A DNA stretch of 6,372 nt, taken from positions 1-6,372 of the forward strand of contig DGUB01000097.1 in NCBI GenBank assembly GCA_002393815.1, given 5' to 3'. This document shows, in pieces, positions 1 to 4,753 of this stretch (positions are counted from its first letter, which is position 1; each line of letters starts with the position of its first letter). Source of the DNA: Ruminococcus sp. UBA4321 (lineage in GTDB: Bacteria > Bacillota > Clostridia > Oscillospirales > Ruminococcaceae). The position numbers were made by a program, and so were the translations under genes. The notes below the pieces were generated by a model. That model made no database searches. It was not told the origin of the DNA and saw only the letters and a program-made list of their open reading frames with translations.

Positions 1-43
1 TGTCAAATCAATAGAATTATTTTAATTACGGAGGTTTTTGATT

Positions 44-514
44 ATGGTAGTAATCGAAATGGAAAACGGAAAAGAAATTGAACTGGAACTTTACCCGGAT
101 GTTGCGCCGATTTCCTGTGAAAATTTTGAAAAACTCGTGAAGCAGGGCTTCTATGACGGTCTGATTTTTCACAGAGTCATTTCCGGCTTTATGATTCAGG
201 GCGGCTGTCCGCAGGGAACAGGCACAGGCGGTCCCGGCTGGCACATTAAAGGCGAATTTCTGGCAAACGGTGTGCCGAACAATATCTCTCACAAGAGAGG
301 CGTTCTGTCCATGGCAAGAGCGCAGAACCCGGATTCTGCCGGTTCTCAGTTCTTTATCATGCATCAGGACGGACCCTTCCTCGACGGTCAGTATGCTGCA
401 TTCGGAAAAGTCGTTTCCGGCATGGATGTTGTTGACGAAATCGCTGCCACTGCTACCAACGCCATGGACAAGCCTATCGCCCCCCAGAGAATGAAAAGAG
501 TTTATATCAAGTAA
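44..514 (+). CDS. Peptidyl-prolyl cis-trans isomerase, cyclophilin type
   Basis: This is a 156-aa single-domain cyclophilin that catalyses cis-trans isomerisation of proline peptide bonds to help proteins fold. There is no signal peptide, so it should be cytoplasmic. Visible family motifs are FHRVISGFMIQGG (F42-H43-R44, with R44 the catalytic arginine by analogy to human CypA Arg55, then F49, M50 and Q52), SMARAQNPDSAGSQFFI (Q102, F104) and FLDGQYAAFGKV (112-123). Residue 112 is Phe where CypA has Trp121, and 117 is Tyr where CypA has His126. Both are usual bacterial substitutions and suggest weak cyclosporin binding. The ATG at 44 was chosen because GGAGG lies at 30-34 with a 9-base gap; a TTG two codons earlier is too close. 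The gene stands alone and faces the end of the L21 operon, sharing its terminator. The family assignment is firm, but the exact ppi paralogue name is not. Confidence 0.95.
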   Translation: MVVIEMENGKEIELELYPDVAPISCENFEKLVKQGFYDGLIFHRVISGFMIQGGCPQGTGTGGPGWHIKGEFLANGVPNNISHKRGVLSMARAQNPDSAGSQFFIMHQDGPFLDGQYAAFGKVVSGMDVVDEIAATATNAMDKPIAPQRMKRVYIK

Positions 515-518
515 CAAA

Positions 519-549
519 CAGCACCGGATTTTTCAGAAATCCGGTGCTG
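519..549. terminator. Shared terminator hairpin between convergent genes
   Basis: A perfect 13-bp stem (519-531 pairing with 537-549, core GCACCGG/CCGGTGC) encloses a 5-base loop. It fills the 39-base gap between the cyclophilin stop and the abrB stop. Read leftward it is followed by TTTGTTAC and read rightward by CTGTTC, so the U-tract is better on the minus strand. It probably serves both transcripts, more efficiently the leftward operon. Confidence 0.75.
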
Positions 550-553
550 CTGT

Positions 554-799
554 TCAATCCTGTGATTTTAATTCGTCAATGCATTTCTGACAGATGCGCT
601 TGTCATGGAAATCTGTCAGGTTTTCGGCTGTTCCGCAGAGAATGCAGATGTCCTGACTTTTGCGGAGTACGATAGTATCTCCGTCCAGAAAAATCTGTAA
701 ATAATCATTCTGATTAATATCCAGACTTTTTCTCATTTCTTTGGGCAGAACAAATCTGCCCAGACCGTCCACGCGTCTGAAAATACCTGTGCTGTGCAT
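554..799 (-). CDS. AbrB/SpoVT-family transcriptional regulator with C-terminal Cys-pair tail
   Basis: This 81-aa protein has an N-terminal swapped-hairpin DNA-binding domain: MHSTGIFRRVDGLGRFVLPK at 1-20, then an LDINQNDYLQIF stretch and IVLRK. It matches the opening of Bacillus AbrB and Abh (STGIVRKVDELGRVVIP). In that family the domain dimerises and binds AT-rich promoters as a growth-transition regulator. The C-terminal third differs from Bacillus AbrB: it has C-x2-C, 14 residues, then C-x2-C, which looks like a small zinc-binding knuckle of a type I recall from clostridial AbrB proteins. The ATG at 799 is preceded by AGGAGG at 810-815 with a 10-base gap; an upstream in-frame TTG at 838 has no such site. 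It is last in the rplU operon, 47 bases after yebC with no obvious promoter between, and is followed by the shared terminator. Its targets cannot be read from the sequence. Confidence 0.9.
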   Translation of the reverse strand: MHSTGIFRRVDGLGRFVLPKEMRKSLDINQNDYLQIFLDGDTIVLRKSQDICILCGTAENLTDFHDKRICQKCIDELKSQD

Positions 800-809
800 G
801 ATGTCAAAT

Positions 810-815
810 CCTCCT
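810..815 (-). promoter_or_regulatory. Ribosome binding site that fixes the abrB start
   Basis: A perfect AGGAGG on the minus strand lies 10 bases before the ATG at 799. It favours the 81-aa product over a 94-aa reading from the upstream TTG. Confidence 0.85.
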
Positions 816-846
816 GTAATGTTTTTAGGCTTATTCAAATGTCAGT

Positions 847-1578
847 TTATTCTTCCGGCATTTCCCAGTTGTGATATACGTTCTGTACATCGTCATTTTC
901 TTCCAGATGGTCAAGCAGAAGCTGCATTTTTTTAATAGCATCCTCGTCTGTCAGCTGTGTGTAATTTGCCGGAATCTTTTCTGCTTCTGCCGAAAGAACA
1001 TGATAACCCTTTTCGGTCAGAGCTTCGCGCATAGAATGCACATCACCCGGAGCGCATTCCATAATGATAGTATCTTCTTCCACGGTCAGGTCATCGCCGC
1101 CGCATTCAAAGCAGTCTTCCATGGCAGTATCTTCGTCGATTCCTGTATTTTCGACAACGACAATGCCCTTGTCGGAGAACATGAACGACACACAGCCGAT
1201 GGTTCCCAGATTGCCGCCGAACTTGTCGAAATAATGACGGATATCGCCGGCGGTGCGGTTTTTGTTGTCGGTCAGGCATTCGACGATAACGGCAACGCCG
1301 CTGGGTCCGTAGCCTTCATAAACCATGGATTCATAATTGTTCTTGTTGCCTTCGCCAGAAGCTTTCTTGATGAGTCTGTCGATGTTGTCATTGGGGACAT
1401 TATTCGCTTTTGCCTTGGCAATCAAATCGCGGAGCTTGGAATTGCTGACCGGGTCGGCACCGCCTTCTTTGATGCAGACTGTCATTTCGCGTCCGATTTT
1501 GGTAAAAATTTTTGCTCTTTTTGCGTCATTAATCCCCTTTTTCATTTGGATATTATGCCATTTGGAATGTCCTGACAT
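847..1578 (-). CDS. yebC: YebC/PmpR/TACO1-family translation factor
   Basis: This 243-aa protein is full length for the family (about 240-250). Its opening MSGHSKWHNIQMKKG followed by DAKRAKIFTKIGREM is the YebC signature. Later family blocks are also present: NDNIDRLIKKASGE, YEGYGPSGVAVIVECLTDN and NRTAGDIRHYF near 66-117, with GGNLGTIGCVSFMF just after. The family was long annotated as a transcriptional regulator. More recent work on YebC and on mitochondrial TACO1 supports a ribosome-associated role in translating difficult stretches such as polyproline, which suits its place in a translation operon. The ATG at 1578 is preceded by AAGGAG at 1590-1595, and this site overlaps the mrnC stop codon, so the two genes are probably translationally coupled. 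An in-frame ATG four codons upstream would fall right on that site and is rejected. Confidence 0.95.
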   Translation of the reverse strand: MSGHSKWHNIQMKKGINDAKRAKIFTKIGREMTVCIKEGGADPVSNSKLRDLIAKAKANNVPNDNIDRLIKKASGEGNKNNYESMVYEGYGPSGVAVIVECLTDNKNRTAGDIRHYFDKFGGNLGTIGCVSFMFSDKGIVVVENTGIDEDTAMEDCFECGGDDLTVEEDTIIMECAPGDVHSMREALTEKGYHVLSAEAEKIPANYTQLTDEDAIKKMQLLLDHLEENDDVQNVYHNWEMPEE

Positions 1579-1586
1579 GAGAAAAA

Positions 1587-2009
1587 TCACTCCTTATTAT
1601 TTTTATTTTTTTCCAGAATGTCTGTCTGCATGTTCCAGATTTCCTGAAACAGTGCTTCCAGTCTTCCGGTATTGCCGGACAAGTGAAGATAGCCGAACAC
1701 GGCTTCCAGTCCGGTAGCTTTGCGGTAATCTGCCGGAACAGCACTTTTCGGAACAGCATTCGGACTGACGGCGTTTCTGCCGCGCTGAAAAACTGCCTGT
1801 TCTTCTTCCGTGAACTGTACCCGTTCAGAGGCGCGTGCCTGATAGGCGGCACAGACCAGATGAATTTTCGCGTCATGCAGATTTTTTACCGCAGTATTGC
1901 CCTGCATGGTCATTGCTGTACGAATCATCAGTTCATAGACGCTGTCACCCAGAAAGGCAAGCGTCAGGGGACTGAACTGCCGTGCTTCTTTTTCTGATAA
2001 CTTCTGCAT
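1587..2009 (-). CDS. mrnC: Mini-ribonuclease III
   Basis: This 140-aa protein has an RNase III catalytic domain but no double-stranded-RNA-binding domain, the defining trait of Mini-III. In Bacillus, Mini-III matures the ends of 23S rRNA. The family motif SPLTLAFLGDSVYELMIR (13-30) carries the catalytic acid D22, and YRKATGLEAVFGYLHLSG carries the second catalytic acid E102. Between them is the FTEEEQAVFQRGRNA helix typical of MrnC. The start at 2009 sits 4 bases after the obg stop, with only a weak AGG at 2017-2019, so translation probably depends on ribosomes leaving obg. A longer in-frame reading from 2036 would overlap the obg end and lacks a ribosome binding site. The C-terminus is Lys/Asn rich and encoded by an A-rich run. 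The gene neighbours obg here, whereas in Bacillus and many clostridia it sits beside cysS. Confidence 0.93.
   Translation of the reverse strand: MQKLSEKEARQFSPLTLAFLGDSVYELMIRTAMTMQGNTAVKNLHDAKIHLVCAAYQARASERVQFTEEEQAVFQRGRNAVSPNAVPKSAVPADYRKATGLEAVFGYLHLSGNTGRLEALFQEIWNMQTDILEKNKNNKE
1590..1595 (-). promoter_or_regulatory. yebC ribosome binding site overlapping the mrnC end
   Basis: AAGGAG on the minus strand encodes the last residues of mrnC (Lys-Glu) and lies 11 bases before the yebC ATG at 1578. The overlap implies translational coupling and fixes the yebC start. Confidence 0.8.
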
Positions 2010-2013
2010 GGCA

Positions 2014-3291
2014 TTACCTGATATAATCAAATTCAAAACCGAAGATGTTCACCGCGTCGCCTTCTTCGATGCCCATTTCTTCCAGTTTGTCGATGATACC
2101 GCTGGAACGGAGCACGCGCTGGAAATACTGGAGAGAAGAATAATCTTCCATATTGACCGTCCGGAGAATCGGTTCCAGCCACGGCGCAGAAACATAATAC
2201 ACACCGTCTTCGATTTCGATTTCAAACTGCTGACGGGAGGAGAATTTTGCTTCCCAGTCTTCCGGAGTCATGGGCTGTGCTTCATAGATTTTAACAGGCG
2301 GCAGTTTCGAGAGAGCTTCACTGACAGCATTCATCAGTTCTTTGGTACCGTCTGCCGACGCTGCCGAAATGGTGAAGAATTTCAGATTTTTCGCTTCGAT
2401 ATAGGCTTTCAGTTCTGCAATCTGTTCTTCTGTGGCTAAATCGGATTTGTTGGCGACAACAATCTGCGGGCATTCCGCAAGGGATTCGCTGAAGTTGGCG
2501 AGTTCATGATTGATTTTCTCGAAATCATCAGCCGGGTCACGCCCTTCCGAACCGGATACATCCAGAACGTGCAGAATCAGGCGGCAGCGTTCCACATGCC
2601 GGAGAAATTCATGCCCCAAGCCTGTGCCTTCGCTTGCGCCCTCGATTAAGCCGGGAATATCTGCCATGACGAAAGAACGTTCTTCATCCAGACGAACCAC
2701 ACCGAGTACGGGAGTCAGCGTCGTAAAATGATAATTTGCGATTTTCGGCTTTGCCGCACTGACAACGGAAATCAGCGTCGATTTGCCGACGTTCGGGAAT
2801 CCGACCAGACCGACATCTGCCAGCAGTTTCAGTTCCAGAGTAACATCAAAACTCTCACCCGGAAAACCCGGCTTTGCAAACCGCGGAATCTGCCGGGTAG
2901 AAGTCGCAAAATTGGAATTGCCTTTGCCGCCTCTGCCGCCTTTTGCCAGAATATGCGGTGCATCATCGGACATATCCGCCATAATGCGACCGGTTTCGGC
3001 ATCTTTGATGAGTGTGCCGCGCGGTACTTTGATAATTAAATCTTCTGCGCTTTTTCCGGTGCAGCGTTTTCCTCTGCCGTTTTCGCCGTTGGGAGCGACA
3101 TATTTTCTTTTATAGCGGAAATCAATCAGGGAAGAAAAATTATCATCTGCCTGAAAGACAATATTTCCGCCGTTTCCGCCGTCTCCGCCGTCGGGGCCGC
3201 CTGCGGCGACATATTTTTCCCTGTGGAAGGAGACAGCACCATCACCGCCGTCGCCGGCTTTGATTTTGATTCTGGCTTTATCGACAAACAT
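2014..3291 (-). CDS. obg: GTPase Obg (ObgE/CgtA), 50S assembly and stress GTPase
   Basis: This 425-aa protein has the complete three-domain Obg architecture. Residues 1-158 form the glycine-rich Obg fold (AGDGGDGAVSFHREKY, GGPDGGDGGNGG, KGGRGGKGNSNFATS). Residues 159-335 form the G domain, with G1 GFPNVGKST (164-172), a G2 threonine in FTTLTP (189-194), G3 DIPG (211-214), G4 NKSD (281-284) and G5 SAA (309-311). Residues from about 345 to 425 form the C-terminal OCT domain. In known bacteria Obg binds GTP/GDP, associates with the 50S subunit during assembly and affects stress responses and sporulation. The ATG at 3291 has AAAGGG at 3301-3306 with a 9-base gap. An intrinsic terminator lies only 27 bases upstream, so obg expression probably depends on readthrough. 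There is no spo0B between rpmA and obg, unlike Bacillus subtilis. Confidence 0.98.
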   Translation of the reverse strand: MFVDKARIKIKAGDGGDGAVSFHREKYVAAGGPDGGDGGNGGNIVFQADDNFSSLIDFRYKRKYVAPNGENGRGKRCTGKSAEDLIIKVPRGTLIKDAETGRIMADMSDDAPHILAKGGRGGKGNSNFATSTRQIPRFAKPGFPGESFDVTLELKLLADVGLVGFPNVGKSTLISVVSAAKPKIANYHFTTLTPVLGVVRLDEERSFVMADIPGLIEGASEGTGLGHEFLRHVERCRLILHVLDVSGSEGRDPADDFEKINHELANFSESLAECPQIVVANKSDLATEEQIAELKAYIEAKNLKFFTISAASADGTKELMNAVSEALSKLPPVKIYEAQPMTPEDWEAKFSSRQQFEIEIEDGVYYVSAPWLEPILRTVNMEDYSSLQYFQRVLRSSGIIDKLEEMGIEEGDAVNIFGFEFDYIR

Positions 3292-3318
3292 AGTTTTCAG
3301 CCCTTTCGATTCAAAACA

Positions 3319-3353
3319 AAATCCCGAGCTTTTTGAGAAAAAGTCCGGGATTT
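3319..3353 (-). terminator. Intrinsic terminator/attenuator between rpmA and obg
   Basis: Read leftward, an 8-bp base stem (3346-3353 with 3319-3326, core CCCG/CGGG) is followed by one mismatch, one G-U pair and a 6-bp inner stem (3338-3343 with 3329-3334) around a 3-base loop. It runs directly into TTTTGTTTTGA on the minus strand. It begins 16 bases past the rpmA stop and its U-tract ends just before the obg ribosome binding site. The rightward strand has no U-tract, so it acts on the leftward operon. Partial termination would set more ribosomal protein mRNA than obg-mrnC-yebC-abrB mRNA. Confidence 0.8.
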
Positions 3354-3369
3354 CATGCGTTTCACATTC

Positions 3370-3648
3370 TTAGTCGGCGTAAACGCTGACACGTTTGCGG
3401 TCACGACCCCAGCGTTCAAATTTTACTCTGCCGTCAACTTTTGCAAACAGAGTATCATCAGAACCGCGTCCGACACCTTCACCGGGATGAATATGTGTAC
3501 CGCGCTGACGAACGATAATATTGCCGGCAGTCACAAACTGACCGTCTGCTCTCTTGACACCGAGTCTCTTGGATTCGGAATCACGTCCGTTCTTGGTAGA
3601 ACCCATACCTTTTTTATGTGCAAAAAACTGCATACTGATTCTAAGCAT
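3370..3648 (-). CDS. rpmA: 50S ribosomal protein L27 with Prp-cleaved N-terminal extension
   Basis: This 92-aa L27 sits near the peptidyl-transferase centre of the large subunit. The core is unmistakable: [28 protein letters not shown], then [21 protein letters not shown] and [18 protein letters not shown]. Ahead of it is the Firmicute-specific extension MLRISMQFF. In Staphylococcus aureus the related MLKLNLQFF is removed by the protease Prp just before the Ala that begins mature L27, so here the expected cut is after residue 9, giving an 83-aa mature protein starting AHKKG. The ATG at 3648 overlaps the prp stop by one base (TAATG), and its ribosome binding site lies inside the prp coding sequence at 3658-3662. 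The terminator at 3319-3353 follows closely. Confidence 0.98.
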   Translation of the reverse strand: MLRISMQFFAHKKGMGSTKNGRDSESKRLGVKRADGQFVTAGNIIVRQRGTHIHPGEGVGRGSDDTLFAKVDGRVKFERWGRDRKRVSVYAD

Positions 3649-3977
3649 TATTTTCCACCTCCATGGTCTGTAATTTTGATTTTCATAGTTCCGGGATAAT
3701 CCTCCGCAATAAAGCCGAGATGCGTGAGGAGACCTTCCAGAAGTCCGGAAGCATTTCCGCGTTCCGGCTCTTTCAGAGAAATTTTGATATGATTTTCTTC
3801 TGCAAGGATTTCGGCTTTCTCCTGAAAGGTGTCTGTAATCAGGTTTGCTGTCAGCTGTACGGCTGACGAAACGGCTGCACAGACGATATCTTGTCCCGGG
3901 TCTGCAAATTCTGCATGACCTTTGACAGAAACGGTACGGAGTGTACCGCCTTCCGATTCAAAAACAGCGTGAATCAT
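3648..3977 (-). CDS. prp: Ribosomal-processing cysteine protease Prp (YsxB family)
   Basis: This 109-aa protein belongs to the small YsxB/DUF464 family between rplU and rpmA in Firmicutes. In Staphylococcus aureus Prp cuts the L27 N-terminal extension, using a His/Cys pair. Both residues are visible here: H21 in [11 protein letters not shown] and C33 in [10 protein letters not shown], spaced 12 apart as in that enzyme. The start overlaps the rplU stop as ATGA (3974-3977) and lacks a clear ribosome binding site, so translation is probably coupled to rplU. Its 3' end encodes Gly-Gly-Gly-Lys, and the DNA for these glycines doubles as the rpmA ribosome binding site. Sitting beside its substrate's gene supports the role. 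Length and motifs are normal. Confidence 0.95.
   Translation of the reverse strand: MIHAVFESEGGTLRTVSVKGHAEFADPGQDIVCAAVSSAVQLTANLITDTFQEKAEILAEENHIKISLKEPERGNASGLLEGLLTHLGFIAEDYPGTMKIKITDHGGGK
3658..3662 (-). promoter_or_regulatory. rpmA ribosome binding site embedded in the prp 3' end
   Basis: GGAGG on the minus strand lies within the Gly codons at the end of prp, 9 bases before the rpmA ATG at 3648. It selects the start that keeps the full L27 extension MLRISMQFF rather than the internal Met6. Confidence 0.85.
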
Positions 3978-4285
3978 GCGTTGATGGCTTCAATCTGCAC
4001 CTGAGTGTAGGGTTGTCTGTGACCCATCTTGCGCTTTTCGCCTTTCTTGGGCTTGTAGGTGAAAACAGTGATTTTCTTAGCCTTGCCGTTCTTGAGAACC
4101 TTTGCCTTGACAGCAGCACCCTCTACATAAGGAGCGCCTACTTTCAGACCGCCGTCTGTGCTGACAGCAACGACTTTGTCGAAATTCACGGTTTCGTCAG
4201 CTTCCACATTCAGCTTTTCGATGAAAACGATATCACCTTCCTGAACACGGAGCTGCTTTCCGCCTGTTTCAATGACTGCGTACAT
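3974..4285 (-). CDS. rplU: 50S ribosomal protein L21
   Basis: This 103-aa L21 is the normal length for a 23S rRNA-binding protein of the large subunit. Recognisable blocks are [18 protein letters not shown] at the start, [16 protein letters not shown] in the middle and [22 protein letters not shown] near the end. The ATG at 4285 was chosen because the [11 protein letters not shown] start is canonical and an AGGTG site lies 7 bases upstream. A longer in-frame reading from 4363 would run through the mRNA leader and adds no family sequence. It is the first gene of the leftward operon, transcribed from the promoter at 4375-4403 with a leader of about 80 bases, and overlaps prp by 4 bases. L21 leaders in Firmicutes are known candidate regulatory RNAs. 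Confidence 0.98.
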   Translation of the reverse strand: MYAVIETGGKQLRVQEGDIVFIEKLNVEADETVNFDKVVAVSTDGGLKVGAPYVEGAAVKAKVLKNGKAKKITVFTYKPKKGEKRKMGHRQPYTQVQIEAINA

Positions 4286-4370
4286 TTTTCTGCACCTGCC
4301 TTTTCTGAAAAAACTCGCTGCATCGGGCGGCAGAGAACTGCGCTTGTAAAATGCCTGACACATGCGGCAT
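4286..4370 (-). promoter_or_regulatory. rplU mRNA leader, candidate L21 leader element
   Basis: The segment between the predicted transcription start and the rplU ATG can fold. A 5-bp ATGCC/GGCAT stem with a 10-base loop (4351-4370) starts almost at the first transcribed base. Further down, a CTGCC segment (minus strand, at 4329-4333) has three possible partners: GCAG just upstream (4338-4341), GCAG downstream (4318-4321), or GGCAG (4296-4300), which abuts the ribosome binding site. These pairings exclude each other. A ribosomal protein L21 leader is a described Firmicute RNA family (Rfam has an L21 leader entry), but I have not matched this sequence to its consensus. Confidence 0.5.
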
Positions 4371-4374
4371 GATT

Positions 4375-4403
4375 ATTTTAACATAAAAAATCAGTTTTGT
4401 CAA
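4375..4403 (-). promoter_or_regulatory. Promoter of the rplU-prp-rpmA-obg-mrnC-yebC-abrB operon
   Basis: On the minus strand a perfect TTGACA (4398-4403) is followed by exactly 17 bases and TAAAAT (4375-4380), one mismatch from the -10 consensus. Transcription should start near 4368-4370. This is a strong housekeeping sigma-A type promoter, fitting ribosomal protein genes. Confidence 0.9.
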
Positions 4404-4429
4404 GCCCTGTAAAGAAAAAATTTTAAAAA

Positions 4430-4467
4430 AGTCAGTCTTTTTTGCAAAATCACAAAAAAGACTGACT
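4430..4467 (-). terminator. Strong terminator of the two-gene unknown operon
   Basis: A perfect 15-bp stem (4430-4444 with 4453-4467, containing GTCAGTC and a run of Ts) has an 8-base loop. Read leftward it is followed by a long T-rich tract (TTTTTAAAATTTTTTC). It starts 13 bases past the stop of the 68-aa gene and ends about 25 bases before the -35 of the rplU promoter, insulating the two leftward units. The rightward strand also has GCATTTTT after the stem. Confidence 0.88.
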
Positions 4468-4480
4468 GCATTTTTAGAAT

Positions 4481-4687
4481 TTATGCGGGAGTACCATCCG
4501 GGTACGGCGGCAGGTAAGGGAAGATATGCTGATAATTGTCGCGTTCGTCCTCGTCAGGATGTCCGGAAGGTATCAGACCGGTCATTTCTGTCTGTGAGGC
4601 ACAGTAGAGTTCTCCCTGTGCGTTTTTCTCCTGGGAGAAGGGGAAATGTTCTTTTCCGGGTTTTTCCGGCTGCGGATATTTCTTCAT
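4481..4687 (-). CDS. Hypothetical small proline-rich protein (68 aa)
   Basis: I do not recognise this gene's function. It encodes 68 residues, 11 of them proline, with no membrane segment or signal peptide and a single Cys (C29). The first part (1-25) is charged and rich in Lys, Glu and Pro. The middle holds CASQTEMTGLIPSGHP (29-44), then an acidic stretch DEDERD (45-50), then an aromatic/proline tail with IFPYLPPYP (55-63). Such a composition suggests a mostly unstructured peptide. It is probably real: the ATG at 4687 has AAGGAG at 4697-4702 with a 9-base gap, the stop is followed promptly by a strong terminator, and codon use resembles the neighbours. It lies 66 bases downstream of the 158-aa gene, probably in the same transcript. 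A perfect inverted repeat overlaps its ribosome binding site, suggesting control of its translation or a protein-binding site. Confidence 0.7.
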   Translation of the reverse strand: MKKYPQPEKPGKEHFPFSQEKNAQGELYCASQTEMTGLIPSGHPDEDERDNYQHIFPYLPPYPDGTPA

Positions 4688-4699
4688 GCAATTCAGCTC

Positions 4700-4724
4700 C
4701 TTTCTGTATTCGGAATACAGAAAG
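4700..4724 (-). repeat. Perfect 12-bp inverted repeat overlapping the ribosome binding site of the 68-aa gene
   Basis: CTTTCTGTATTC (4700-4711) and its exact reverse complement (4713-4724) are separated by one base. In the leftward mRNA the downstream arm contains the first three bases of the AAGGAG site at 4697-4702, so folding would partly hide it. No U-tract follows on either strand, so it is not a terminator. It could instead be a DNA operator for a dimeric regulator. Confidence 0.7.
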
Positions 4725-4753
4725 AGTATGCCCGGAAATTTTCTGTTCATGCG

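Noticed and set aside
12..17. TAGAAT as a -10 box for the cyclophilin gene
   Set aside because: The matching -35 would lie outside the window, so the promoter cannot be supported.
26..517. A 163-codon open frame on the minus strand opposite the cyclophilin gene
   Set aside because: It is the mirror of a clear cyclophilin with canonical motifs; there is no ribosome binding site and it would cross the shared terminator.
871..1575. A 234-codon open frame on the plus strand opposite yebC
   Set aside because: It is an antisense shadow of a well-recognised YebC gene, has no ribosome binding site, and its translation shows no family features.
1596..1616. A-rich run at the 3' end of mrnC as a programmed slippage site
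   Set aside because: The frame already ends properly a few codons later at the yebC ribosome binding site, and slippage would give no longer product that looks meaningful.
4286..4363. N-terminal extension of L21 starting at 4363
   Set aside because: It would translate the folded mRNA leader, adds sequence foreign to L21, and bypasses the canonical [11 protein letters not shown] start with its own ribosome binding site.
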